From Thermoplasmata archaeon (GTDB taxonomy: Archaea; Thermoplasmatota; Thermoplasmata; Lutacidiplasmatales; SKW197): a stretch of 64,000 bases of DNA. A program made the translations under genes and the position numbers. Positions 19,201 to 26,798 of this stretch are shown piece by piece. The stretch lies in contig JAVZCK010000001.1 in assembly GCA_038874435.1 (NCBI GenBank), positions 62,001 through 126,000 on the forward strand, given 5' to 3'. The first letter of the stretch is position 1; each line of letters opens with the position of its first letter. A model generated the notes under the pieces. That model searched no databases. It was given only the letters and a program-made list of their open reading frames with translations, and was not told the DNA's origin.

Positions 19201-19361
19201 CATACTTTCACATTCTGGCCATTCTCAGTGAAAAATAGTATATTGCTGGGTTCGTAGCTTGCTGACGCAAAGATGGAATCGCTTCCTACAGTAGATGGGT
19301 AGAGCGGTAAAAGCACTGCAGAGAGCACCAAACCAACAAAGATTCTCCATTTAGAGTTCAT
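13272..19361 (-). CDS. giant secreted peptidase: clostripain-like C11 plus M14 carboxypeptidase
   Basis: 2029 aa with an N-terminal signal peptide (about 1-27). Domains in order: a beta-propeller-like region (30-250); a C11 domain (274-640) with catalytic His384 in FWNHGG and Cys431 in GDECLMA; an Ig-like and a CARDB-like domain (650-860); the first part of a NEW3-like beta sandwich (863-914); an M14 domain (925-1245) with H989xxE992, H1126 and catalytic Glu1215 (PFTIELG); an Ig-like domain (1254-1350); the rest of the NEW3-like sandwich (1351-1405); a ThuA/DUF4350-like fold (1408-1605); a MAM-like jelly roll (1660-1805); and two C-terminal GxNxI/V-type modules. All catalytic residues are intact, so it probably digests proteins outside the cell. 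No membrane anchor is seen. A TATA box (19381-19391) lies about 25 nt before the ATG. Confidence 0.9.
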   Translation of the reverse strand: MNSKWRIFVGLVLSAVLLPLYPSTVGSDSIFASASYEPSNILFFTENGQNVKVWIEEGRIKYQIGDEGVNYKFGEHASSLLPVHLPGKFGFVWEDATSRSIKSYITWFEGKRFGKPVWLGYSRPAVLSADGNIIAATIGNLGEVWLTVFPDESQPTMFPLGIQGRNVSLAYYNGIFYAAVSGKNEMGKGVHIYQSKETKFWEEIRFWETEFLPTNLSFRVDYGLWLSWIEDKGDHILNANGRIDSGEITLKPANKPEDPKNEKPVPPLPLPMKNWTLVVFLDGDNNLASYGSDDVNEMETVGSQDWLNIVVLFDGASNGDSCLYYIEQDSNTGTITSPTIPLNQVNSSWGNELNMGAVNTVVDFAKFVFTNFPAKYTLFDFWNHGGSWTGQCWDDTNGDNQEMSEFRQELEMLRNLTGRKVLWDIWTGDECLMASEAVAYQAKAFTNYTINSEDSIGGDGWPYDKTFKWLKDYPNMTVEEFAYHAWDEYVREYATSQLDTLSVLNNTLFDYEVVPLANNLAQKLRHRAGDFKSQIDYARSNAQGFQASVGYGFDRDFYHFVDLLIGQIPQSSDPEIYAAAVALKNALTPNPSKAVMWEGHNSYAPNAHGLKCYISTSYSSEFDTLMYPRETSWDEFLKAFIAGTNVPNVEPHVSITSPTEGSVVYQTGVVSVTGTADDNGDSGTVQYVQVKVDREDWQNATGTTSWSYSLDASKLEPGVHRIFARSYDGKDYSLFASVNVTVTTNTNLPDLTVTSISVSNASPTEGQIITINATIANVGVNWSATNVDVGFYVNSLTGTPFSVVNVGDIAAGNSKTATTTFDTTGYAGINTIYVVADPFYAIPELTDFNNTGNISVTVLGYNFELTCAQNTSFVAAGGSHIYPITVKNTGTITDTIQLTINNPTNWSANFNDNKLIATTSKLRTVNGYHTYAEITSILQGIAANYSSIAKLWSIGTTWEGRNIWCLKISDNVNVNETDEPDIAFYGLHHAREWISAEVPLYLAQYLVDNYNIDPRSTYLVNNREIYIIPVVNPDGLEYCQAGHDWRKNRRNNGDGTYGVDLNRNYNGSQNGDPNGAWGGAGSSHTTSSETYCGPSAFSEPETQAVRDFVTSLHNQNNQLAISISYHSYGEIVYYPWGYAYSPEHGGSPVLTTPDVTYQKKIAQEIASRITSQSGSGTYDPMQSGDSYLTTGDTDDWTYGYSKYVWGKPTFPFTIELGTSFQPPASAITQICQANLEGALYAIERASDLYYEAPTIHHTPLQNTSDTHNGYTVNSSITSNLTLTSVKLYWKTTGNFNEIQMSTTDGKNYTGTIPAQPVGTTIYYYIEAKNANTTATLPQYAPEQLYWFKVQNETLTYNVTLLPNESRIVNLTVTAPTSAQPLEMANITVVGTSQGNNLRVRTVLTQTQVKPTLLLVDDTSGSYLSYYTTILNSLGITYDTATSANAISILTNYQTVLWICKGMTTLDSSEKTALASFLDAGGRLFISGEDIGYDIASDSDQFYRNYLHASYISDNAAIAYLDGISGDPVSDGFTNIAIYGNYPDVIASADASATISFYYHGSTKGAALRVDTGVYKVYYLGCEYFEGSDTPTNKNEIMRRILTWLNVQHDIGIDDLSPQNGSIQPLGVGEISAVVRNYGAQTCGSSLLSFAIYSYNATRTELLNETFESGTTSWTLQSPWGLTTTAHTGTYALTDSPSGNYQNSINISATYNNFISIPADAQIVNFSFWHKYYLENNYDYGYVELSTDGSTWQQLGKYTGNLTSWTMASFDLSSYAGQNIKLRFRITSDYYITYDGWYIDDISIVAISLNSETYLETRNFTLPSITYGSSVTQGFTMPFTASAYKVVATVSTCTDELPSNNQRTTIFFVEASQFTVQLKKGLNFITLPVSGEKSITEVLGQINGKYNIVWYFSPGTNKWLKYVPWQSANTLTTINSTMAIAINATINCAITLSEFQITGNTTLYLKQGWNMVGINLNKSITAGQFLALLPSGSTIETFDAGMPYTLTSSATILPGKGYWVYVPQDVTVPL

Positions 19362-19400
19362 GAGGGAATATGGTTCTTTTCCTATATATTACTAACGGAA

Positions 19401-20825
19401 TTATCTTGGGAAGAGATACACATGGAACAAAATCGTAAGCAGCATTGCAAGGAGTGTCTGGAGAACTGCTACGATAATACCTGGCTTTAACCACTGCCAG
19501 AATGTAATTGTCAGATTTCTCTCCTTCTGCACCTTATCCACAGCAATCACATTTGCAGAGCTGCCAATGATTGTGAGGTTGCCCATGTAACACGAACCAA
19601 ACAGAATTGCCCACCACAGTGGAAATGTGTTGAAAGGAAGTGTGCTCACCACACTTGCTAGAGTGGCAACTGCAAGCACATTCGCCATGAACGCAGAGAT
19701 TATGCCAGAGAGCCAGATAAATATTGCAATATTCAGGGTCATGTCGCCCCCTGTTACATTTGTTATTGCTTCGCCAATTCTGGTTGTGATATTTGCATAC
19801 TCAAGTGCGCCAACAGATGCAAAGAAGAAGATGAAGAACACGAGCGTGGGCCACTCAATTCTTTTTTCAATGACTTCTATTGAGTTTCCTCTTCCATAGG
19901 CAAGGGAAATTGCAGCAGCGAATATTGGCACGCCTAGAAGTAGTGAGTTTGGCTGGAGGTGGAGGATTTCCTCAAGTGGATGATGGAGCATCAAGCCAAG
20001 AATTGTGAGGAGAAATACAGCTAAAGGCACCCACATCTCTCTATGCGTGAGAAATTTCTTGTAGAAGTCCTTTGCTTTGGTAAGCTTCCTACTTATCTGG
20101 TAGTCCTGTCGCATCTTTCTATCCATCTCATGAATTTCCTTCCGATAATACAGCATCAACAATCCGATTGTGAAGAAGAGAACAAGCAATCCTGTCGGGA
20201 GCGCCCACATCAGGAAGTCAATGAAGCTGAGCTTTCCCTCAAATGCAATCAGCACACCCACTGGGTTACCGATAAGTGTGAATGTGCTTCCCACATTTGT
20301 TGCAAACACTACCGATAGAATGTATGGTACAGGAGAGACATTATATTTTTTTGTCACTTTCAGAACCATCGTGGTCATAAAAAGAACAGAGGTAACTTCA
20401 TCCACGATTGCTGCAAAGCAGGCGGACATGATGAGCAGCCCAGCAAAAAACAACTTCGCATTTTTTCCAAACTTGCTCAAGAAAAGTGAAAGCAGAACTT
20501 CAAAGAAGCCCCTGTCCTCAAGGAATGCAACCACAATCATCATTCCCAGCAAAAAAGCAATCACATCAAATCTTGCATACCTTATGAATGCATCAATACT
20601 CAATATGTTCAGGAAAAACATGATGCCTATTGTTAAAAGAAGAATGGGTATTCTATGCTGCCAGAAAATCACAACACTTGCAAGCATTGTAAAAAAGAGA
20701 ATAAAAGTAATGCCCATCACTGGATTTTCTGGTGTCAGGAATTTGAAGTAAACTGAGAGAATTGTGACTATTATAAGGATGTCCGCGAACGCAATGAGTT
20801 TCAAATGTTCAATGTTGCGATGCAT
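19401..20825 (-). CDS. ArsB/NhaD-type ion transporter (PF03600)
   Basis: 474 aa with about 11-12 hydrophobic helices. The two inverted half-site motifs of the ion transporter superfamily are present: ATNVGSTFTLIGNPVGVLIA and GNLTIIGSSANVIAVDKV, with DEVTSVLF in between. The family includes arsenite pumps, Na+/H+ antiporters and dicarboxylate carriers, and the sequence alone does not choose between them. No ArsR or ArsA neighbour argues for arsenic. A TATA-like CTTATAAG about 28 nt upstream and no ribosome site suggest a leaderless, single-gene transcript. Confidence 0.85.
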   Translation of the reverse strand: MHRNIEHLKLIAFADILIIVTILSVYFKFLTPENPVMGITFILFFTMLASVVIFWQHRIPILLLTIGIMFFLNILSIDAFIRYARFDVIAFLLGMMIVVAFLEDRGFFEVLLSLFLSKFGKNAKLFFAGLLIMSACFAAIVDEVTSVLFMTTMVLKVTKKYNVSPVPYILSVVFATNVGSTFTLIGNPVGVLIAFEGKLSFIDFLMWALPTGLLVLFFTIGLLMLYYRKEIHEMDRKMRQDYQISRKLTKAKDFYKKFLTHREMWVPLAVFLLTILGLMLHHPLEEILHLQPNSLLLGVPIFAAAISLAYGRGNSIEVIEKRIEWPTLVFFIFFFASVGALEYANITTRIGEAITNVTGGDMTLNIAIFIWLSGIISAFMANVLAVATLASVVSTLPFNTFPLWWAILFGSCYMGNLTIIGSSANVIAVDKVQKERNLTITFWQWLKPGIIVAVLQTLLAMLLTILFHVYLFPR

Positions 20826-20863
20826 CTGTCAGGAGGATAGAGTGGGCTTATAAGAGAGTTTTG

Positions 20864-21625
20864 TTACTGTAAGCGATTAAGCTCCTCAATTAAATTCACC
20901 AGCCCTCCAATCATTGCCTCCCACATCTCTTTCCCTTTCTCTTTGCTTGCCTTCTCTGGATTGCCCAGCACCCCATTGCTCGAGACCGCATCCATAAACG
21001 GGAAATAAATGGCTTTCTCGGAAGCACCGAACTCGAGGAATCTCGAGGGGAATTTTATCTTTCCCTCCTTTGCTTTTTCAAGTTGCACAAGGGCTTTGCG
21101 ATTGTAAAGCGAGGTGGAGGTTTCGTATTCGCCAGCATGCACATCGTTTCTGCCTTTAAACAACCTCTTCCTTGTTATCTCTGCAAGCCCTCCATTGTCC
21201 AGCACAAATAAAACATCCTCAAACTGGTAGCTCAGTTTCTGGAGTGCACAGCAGAGTGCGTGGGCATTTCCACCATGGCCATTAACCACCACAATTTTTT
21301 TCGCACCATGCCTCACAAGAGAAGTGCAGACATCCACAACAACAGCAATTAGTGTTTCTGGCTGTACCGTTATCGTACCTTTATAGTGCATATGATGGAG
21401 AGAAACACCATAATAAATTGGTGGGAGCACAATGGGCTTTGGTTTCTTGCAGCGCTTTGCTGCCTCAACACAAAGATAGTTTGCATCAAAAGCATCTGTA
21501 TCTAGAGGGAGATGAGGCCCATGCTGCTCAACACTTCCCACTGGCAACAGAAAAACGGTTTTTGGATTAAATTTTTCTCTCGCTTCCTCTCTCGTCATCT
21601 CTCCGAGAAGAATCTTATCCATCAT
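20864..21625 (-). CDS. creatininase-family amidohydrolase
   Basis: 253 aa. Metal-site motifs of the family are all present: LPVGSVEQHGPHLPLDTDAF, VVNGHGGNAHAL and NDVHAGEYETSTSLYN. In archaea one member (ArfB) deformylates a riboflavin/F420 precursor; others act on creatinine or in cofactor maturation. I cannot tell which applies. The start is the ATG whose first bases overlap the mtnA stop (ATGATG), with GGAGG five bases upstream, so it is translationally coupled to mtnA. It is the last gene of the PFK-mtnA operon. Confidence 0.88.
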   Translation of the reverse strand: MMDKILLGEMTREEAREKFNPKTVFLLPVGSVEQHGPHLPLDTDAFDANYLCVEAAKRCKKPKPIVLPPIYYGVSLHHMHYKGTITVQPETLIAVVVDVCTSLVRHGAKKIVVVNGHGGNAHALCCALQKLSYQFEDVLFVLDNGGLAEITRKRLFKGRNDVHAGEYETSTSLYNRKALVQLEKAKEGKIKFPSRFLEFGASEKAIYFPFMDAVSSNGVLGNPEKASKEKGKEMWEAMIGGLVNLIEELNRLQ

Positions 21626-22638
21626 CTTCTCCTCCACTTCTCTTTCAACGCAAAAATTTGAGATGGTTTGAATATTCCAAATGCGGTAATAAATCCAGTT
21701 ACATACCTTGAGGGTGTGACATCAAATGCAGGATTGAGTGCCTTGCTATTTTCTGGCGTTATTCTTGTCTTGCCTACAAAATGCACTTCTTCCTCGCTCC
21801 GCATCTCCACCTTAATCTGGCTTCCTGTTTTAAGATTGAAATCAAAAGTGCTCAGCGGTGCAGCTACATAAAATGGGATACCATTCTCTTTGGCTACAAC
21901 TGCCTTTTCGTAGGTGCCTATCTTGTTTGCAAAATCCCCGTTTGCTGTGATTCTATCTGCACCAGTCAGGACAAGGTCAACCTCTCCTTTTGCCATGTAG
22001 TAGCCAGCAGCATTGTCAGCAATCACAGCATGCTCAATTCCTTCATTTTCAAGCTCCCAGGCAGTCAGCTTTGCTCCCTGCAATCTCGGCCTCGTTTCGT
22101 CCACAAACACGAAAAAATTTTTTCCCTTCCGCTTAGCCATTCTCAAGGGGGCAAGTGCTGTGCCCCAATCTATGGTAGCAAGAGCACCGGCATTGCAATG
22201 CGTAAGCACCTTTGCACCCTCAAAAATCAGTTTTTCACCAACCTCTCCAATCTTTCTGCATTCCTCAACAATCTGGTTGCAGTATTCAGCAGCCACCTTT
22301 GCTGGCTCCTTCCCACGCTCTATTTCCGCTACACAAAAATCAACAGCATAAAAAAGGTCATGCGCTGTAGGTCTCTGGCTCTTGATTTTTTCTGCCACTT
22401 CCCTCAGGTTCCTCCCCTGCATTTTTGCTTGAGCGACTCCAAATGCTGCAGCAACACCTATCGCAGGTGCACCTCTCACCACCATCTCTTTTATAGCAAA
22501 ACAGAGTTCCTCTGTATTCTGCGCTCTAAACCACTCAAGTTTCTCTGGCAGATGACGCTGGTCAATCATTACAATCTCCGAATTTTCCATCCACACAGAG
22601 GTTATTTCTTTCGTCTCATTTTCTATTTTTACAAGCAT
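21622..22638 (-). CDS. mtnA: S-methyl-5-thioribose-1-phosphate isomerase
   Basis: 338 aa of the eIF2B-like aldose-ketose isomerase family. Motifs: MVVRGAPAIGVAAAFG, THCNAGALATIDWGTA, VDETRPRLQGAKLTAWEL and TGADRITANGDFANKIGTY. The catalytic Cys (THCNAG) and Asp (TGADRI) are in place. MtnA salvages methylthioribose 1-phosphate left from spermidine/SAM metabolism; ribose-1,5-bisphosphate isomerase is the main alternative, but the sequence is closer to MtnA. It lies 9 nt after the PFK gene and overlaps the creatininase gene. Confidence 0.9.
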   Translation of the reverse strand: MLVKIENETKEITSVWMENSEIVMIDQRHLPEKLEWFRAQNTEELCFAIKEMVVRGAPAIGVAAAFGVAQAKMQGRNLREVAEKIKSQRPTAHDLFYAVDFCVAEIERGKEPAKVAAEYCNQIVEECRKIGEVGEKLIFEGAKVLTHCNAGALATIDWGTALAPLRMAKRKGKNFFVFVDETRPRLQGAKLTAWELENEGIEHAVIADNAAGYYMAKGEVDLVLTGADRITANGDFANKIGTYEKAVVAKENGIPFYVAAPLSTFDFNLKTGSQIKVEMRSEEEVHFVGKTRITPENSKALNPAFDVTPSRYVTGFITAFGIFKPSQIFALKEKWRRR

Positions 22639-22647
22639 GCTCTGCCT

Positions 22648-23670
22648 TTACCTGTAAAACACCTTTGTTAGTTTTACCCACTCCTCGCTTACCTTCTTGT
22701 TTTTTGCCACTGCATCTTCAAGTTTAACTTCCACAATCTGATTGCCTCTCAACGACGCCATCATCCCTGCTTTTCCTTCGTGTAACATCTCTACCGCTTT
22801 CACGCCGAGTCGAAGTGCCAGCATTCTGTCAAACACAGTTGGGGGACCACCACGCTGGATATGTCCAATAACTGCATACCTCGTCTCAAAGCCCGTGTTT
22901 TTCTCAATTTGGGAAGCGATATAAGACCCCACACCTTTTTCTTTCAAAAGCTCATGTCCAAATCCATCTGCCTTTGCCTCTGCCCCTTTCATGCCTGGGA
23001 TTTCAATACCTTCAGAGACCACAACGAGTCCATAGCCCTTTCTTGCATACACTGTTTTCAGCACCTGGTACATTTTCTCAAGGTCCACTTTTTCTTCAGG
23101 AATCAAAATGTAGTCGGCCCCTCCAGCAAGCCCGGTGAAAAGTGCAACCCAGCCAGCATGTCTCCCCATGACCTCAAGCACCATAACCCGGCAGTGTGAC
23201 TTTGCAGTATCCCTCAGCTTTTCCAGTGCGTCAACAGCAATGCTTACTGATGTATCGAACCCAAATGTGTAGTCCGTCTCGGAAATGTCGTTATCCATTG
23301 TCTTGGGTACTCCTACAACTGGAAAACCCTCTTTCGTGAGTTTCATTGCAGCAGTAAGTGTGTCGTCGCCACCAATTGCCACAAGTGCTTCAAGTCTCAT
23401 CTTTTTTATGTTGTCCAGCATCTTTTTCTTATCTTCCTCTTTTTTGAACGGATTGGTTCTCGTGCTCCCAAGTATTGTTCCTCCTTTTCCCATAATTTCA
23501 TCCACATCTTCCAATTTCAGGGGGGCTGAAAGCCCTTCAACCATTCCAAGCCAGCCCTTCTTGATTCCAATCACTTCGTCGCCATACTCCGCTGCTTTGA
23601 ACACCACACCTCTGATTGCCGGGTTTAACCCAGGGCAATCTCCGCCACCTGTTAGAACGCCTATCCTCAT
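22648..23670 (-). CDS. pfp: phosphofructokinase, pyrophosphate-dependent type
   Basis: 340 aa, group A PFK fold (GVLTGGGDCPGLNPAIRG, GSTRTNPF, VMGRHAGWVAL, GHIQRGGPPTVFDR). Two residues decide the donor. Where ATP enzymes have Gly-Gly-Asp-Gly this one reads GGDD (D103), and where they have PGTIDND it reads PKTMDND (K123). The Asp plus Lys pair is the established signature of PPi-dependent enzymes, so fructose 6-phosphate is probably phosphorylated with PPi. The start is at MRIGVLTGG; the open frame extends five codons further to a TTG. It is first in the operon with mtnA and the creatininase gene. Confidence 0.9.
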   Translation of the reverse strand: MRIGVLTGGGDCPGLNPAIRGVVFKAAEYGDEVIGIKKGWLGMVEGLSAPLKLEDVDEIMGKGGTILGSTRTNPFKKEEDKKKMLDNIKKMRLEALVAIGGDDTLTAAMKLTKEGFPVVGVPKTMDNDISETDYTFGFDTSVSIAVDALEKLRDTAKSHCRVMVLEVMGRHAGWVALFTGLAGGADYILIPEEKVDLEKMYQVLKTVYARKGYGLVVVSEGIEIPGMKGAEAKADGFGHELLKEKGVGSYIASQIEKNTGFETRYAVIGHIQRGGPPTVFDRMLALRLGVKAVEMLHEGKAGMMASLRGNQIVEVKLEDAVAKNKKVSEEWVKLTKVFYR

Positions 23671-23759
23671 GGTCCCACAGAGCAAGAGATATTTGGTGGG
23701 GTAATAAATTTTTTGGGAAGTTTAAAATAGAATGAGAAAATCTCGGTGCTGGTGATAGC

Positions 23760-24815
23760 ATGATGGACAAGAAACTGAGGAAACGAATTCTCAGCAAGCC
23801 AGTGGAAATGATTGACCTTGAAAAAAGTAAGACAGTGCTTGAGCTGGTGGAGGCATACAAAAATGCATCAATTCAGGCAAGGAACATTGGCAAATGCATG
23901 GAAGTTTATGAAAACATGCTTCTTGATAAAGATAGACCAACTGTTATAATGGGGTTAAGTGGTGCGTTGATTGCAGGAGGTATGAGAAAGGTAATTGCAG
24001 ACATGATAAAATACGGTATTGTGGATGTTGTGGTTTCCACAGGTGCAATCCTCTATCAAGATATTTATCAAGCAAGGGGCCACAAACACTATGTTGGCTC
24101 TCCAGATATGGATGATACGAAACTGCGGGACTTTTACATTGACAGAATTTATGACACCCTTGTGGATGAACTTAAATTTGAAGAAACAGACAGATACATT
24201 GGGAAAATTACGGAGCGGCTTGAACCAAGGGACTACTCCAGCAGGGAATTTCTTGAATTTCTGGCAGGAGAAATTGAGGATGAGAATTCAATTCTTTACA
24301 ATGCCAGAAAATACGGCGTCCCTGTTTTCTCCCCGGCAATAAATGATTCCTCAATAGGCATAGGGCTTACCATTTACTACCATAAGCACAGAGGCAAACC
24401 CCATGCTTACATCCACTCAATAAGGGATAACTACGAACTCACCCAGATAATCCTGAAATCCAAAAAGACGGGTGTGATTTATATTGGCGGTGGTGTGCCT
24501 AAGAACTGGATAAACGATGCAGAAGTTATGGCGAGCTATGTGTTCAATCCAAAGATTCAGGGTCACACCTATGCCTTCCAGATAACAACAGCAACACCAA
24601 TAGACGGTGGTTTGAGTGGAAGCACTCTGCATGAGGCACAATCCTGGGGTAAAATTTCTAAGAAGGCAACGAAGGCAACTGCCTATGTGGAAACCACTGT
24701 AGCACTGCCTCTGATTGTTGGAGCAATTCTTGAAAAGGGTGTCTGGAAGGGAAGGCAACGGCTTAAATTCGTGTGGAAAAAAGACATTCTGGAGAAGATT
24801 GAGAAGGTAGATTAA
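23760..24815 (+). CDS. dys: deoxyhypusine synthase (or DHS-like enzyme)
   Basis: 351 aa. Transfers the aminobutyl group of spermidine to a lysine of aIF5A. The NAD-binding and active-site blocks are present: MGLSGALIAGGMRKVIADMI, VVVSTGAILYQDIYQARGH, YIGGGVPKNWI, and the catalytic lysine region EAQSWGKISKKA (K298). The first block (GLSGALIAGG) is closer to the DHS-like enzymes than to the classic T/SANM(I/V)S form, so a related aminopropyl/aminobutyl transferase is possible. A TATA-like TTTAAAATAG lies about 35 nt upstream. Confidence 0.85.
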   Translation: MMDKKLRKRILSKPVEMIDLEKSKTVLELVEAYKNASIQARNIGKCMEVYENMLLDKDRPTVIMGLSGALIAGGMRKVIADMIKYGIVDVVVSTGAILYQDIYQARGHKHYVGSPDMDDTKLRDFYIDRIYDTLVDELKFEETDRYIGKITERLEPRDYSSREFLEFLAGEIEDENSILYNARKYGVPVFSPAINDSSIGIGLTIYYHKHRGKPHAYIHSIRDNYELTQIILKSKKTGVIYIGGGVPKNWINDAEVMASYVFNPKIQGHTYAFQITTATPIDGGLSGSTLHEAQSWGKISKKATKATAYVETTVALPLIVGAILEKGVWKGRQRLKFVWKKDILEKIEKVD

Positions 24816-24851
24816 CAAAGTTTTTATTTGTGGTTGCAATCTGCATATCAA

Positions 24852-26798
24852 ATGCCACTAAGAACAGTTTGTGCCAGGGACTGCTATGACAGCTGTTTGA
24901 TGGAGGTTCACTTAGAAGACGGGAAAATAAAGAAAGTTTCAGGCCTAAAGACCCATCCCTTTACCAAGGGATTTCTATGTCCAAAGGCGTATTCCTACCC
25001 CAAATACCAGTATTCCGAAAAACGGATTCTTTATCCTATGAAACGCACGGGTAAAAAGGGAGAGGGAAAATTTGAGAGATGTAGTTGGAGCGAAGCCCTG
25101 AAAATGATTAGAGAAAATATAGAATCAATTTCGGCTGAATTCTCACCGCTTTCAATCCTGGTTTACGATTATGCTGGGCACATGGGTTTTCTTAATAGGT
25201 ATTTTCCTTATAGGTTCTTCAATAAGATCAATGCCTCTTTTCTGGACCACACGCTCTGTGATGTGGCTGGTGCTGCAGGTCTCCAACTGCATTTTGGGAC
25301 CACTTGTGGAGTATCTCCATTGCAGATTGAAAATGCAAAGCTAATTGTGGTCTGGGGTGCAAATTTATACAACACTTCACTTCATGCATACAACAAGGTC
25401 CTAAAGGCAAGGGGGAAAGGGGCAATTGTTACGGTAATTGATCCCATCAGAAACAAACTTGCAGAAAATGCAGATATTTATTTTCAAATTAAGCCAGGTA
25501 CAGATGCGTTTCTCGCTTACGCGCTCATAAAAATTATGATAAAGAGCCAGGTATTGGATTATGACTTTATCAACAATCTTACAGTAGGGTTTGAAGAATT
25601 GAAGGCAGTGGCGGAAACGGTCAATTTAGAGAATGTAGAGAAAATTACTGGGATATCGTTAGAAAAATTGAGTGATTTTGCAGGTTTACTTGCAACACTC
25701 AAACCTCAGATATTCATAATTGGTTATGGAATGCAACGCAGGGCGCTTGGAGGAAATGCGGTAAGGACAATTTCAATGCTACCTGTTCTTACAGGAAGTA
25801 TTGCAGGTAATGGGGGCATCATTTATAGCAACACCACACCACCTGTAGACATTACGAAGTTCACAGGAAAGCATCTAAGAAAGGTGGAGGAGCGGAAGTT
25901 TAACATGGTCGAAATTGGAAAGCTACTTGCAAATTCTCGGCTAAATCCACCTATAAAAATGATTTTTGTTTACAACTCAAACCCCTGTGCCACTCTACCA
26001 AACCAGAAACTTGTGCAGAAGGGATTCGAGAGAGAGGATTTGTTCACAGTAGTCCACGACCTTTTCCTTACAGAAACCGCGATGTATGCGGACCTTCTTC
26101 TGCCCGCAAAATCAATGTTTGAATTTGATGACGTTGTTTTCAGCTATTTCTTTCCCTCAGTAGCGAAACAAAATAAGGTTGTGGAGCCAGATGGAGAGCC
26201 CCTCTCGAATTTAGAACTTGCAAGAGAGCTTGCCAAAGCAATGAATTTTCAGGACCCGGAGCTTCTGGAGAATGACGAGCAACTCATGGCATCAGTTCTT
26301 GAATTTTTGCCTGAGAAAGCAAGGAGTGAGTTTGTAAAGGAGGGATATATCATCTTGGAAATGAACCCTGCAATCACTGGCTTTCCTACAAAAACAGGCA
26401 AGATTGAGATTGCCTCAACAAATGCATGGAGAACTGGTGCACCGAAAGTTCCACTTCCAATTTACGAGAGAAACGAGGATTTTTGGCTTCTTACTCCTCT
26501 CAACAGAAACACAATTCATACTCAGTTCACCCATGCAGAACCGGAATCGATAAATACGGTATATTTGAATCCTGAAGATGCGGATAAGCTAGAGGTCTCA
26601 AATGGGGATTGTGTAGTTCTTGAAAGTCCTAATGGGAAACTCGAGAGAATGGTGGAGATCTGGGAGGCAATCCCTGCAGGGACTGTTTTGTTCTACTTTG
26701 ATAAGAGCGTAAATCTTCTTACCACGGATGAAAAGGCAGACCTAGGAGGAGGTAGCGCCTACAATTCCACGGTGGTAAAGATAAAAAAGAAGGTTTAA
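24852..26798 (+). CDS. molybdopterin oxidoreductase catalytic subunit
   Basis: 648 aa, DMSO-reductase family. An N-terminal Fe-S motif (CARDCYDSC, then GFLCPKA) precedes two molybdopterin-binding halves (VVWGANLYNTSLHAYNKV; GYGMQRRALGGNAVRTISML; VYNSNPCATLPNQ) and a C-terminal dinucleotide-binding barrel (PLNRNTIHTQFTHAEPESIN, LNPEDADKLEV). LCDVAGAAGL is the likely Mo-ligand region, with Cys. No Tat signal is present, so it is cytoplasmic. No Fe-S or membrane subunit gene is next to it, so the redox partner and substrate are unknown. A TATA-like TTTTTATTT about 27 nt before the ATG indicates a leaderless mRNA. Confidence 0.88.
   Translation: MPLRTVCARDCYDSCLMEVHLEDGKIKKVSGLKTHPFTKGFLCPKAYSYPKYQYSEKRILYPMKRTGKKGEGKFERCSWSEALKMIRENIESISAEFSPLSILVYDYAGHMGFLNRYFPYRFFNKINASFLDHTLCDVAGAAGLQLHFGTTCGVSPLQIENAKLIVVWGANLYNTSLHAYNKVLKARGKGAIVTVIDPIRNKLAENADIYFQIKPGTDAFLAYALIKIMIKSQVLDYDFINNLTVGFEELKAVAETVNLENVEKITGISLEKLSDFAGLLATLKPQIFIIGYGMQRRALGGNAVRTISMLPVLTGSIAGNGGIIYSNTTPPVDITKFTGKHLRKVEERKFNMVEIGKLLANSRLNPPIKMIFVYNSNPCATLPNQKLVQKGFEREDLFTVVHDLFLTETAMYADLLLPAKSMFEFDDVVFSYFFPSVAKQNKVVEPDGEPLSNLELARELAKAMNFQDPELLENDEQLMASVLEFLPEKARSEFVKEGYIILEMNPAITGFPTKTGKIEIASTNAWRTGAPKVPLPIYERNEDFWLLTPLNRNTIHTQFTHAEPESINTVYLNPEDADKLEVSNGDCVVLESPNGKLERMVEIWEAIPAGTVLFYFDKSVNLLTTDEKADLGGGSAYNSTVVKIKKKV

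Noticed and set aside
21781-22671. 296-codon plus-strand frame across mtnA
   Set aside because: Antisense to an intact, well-recognised enzyme; rich in His/Phe/Cys without motifs.
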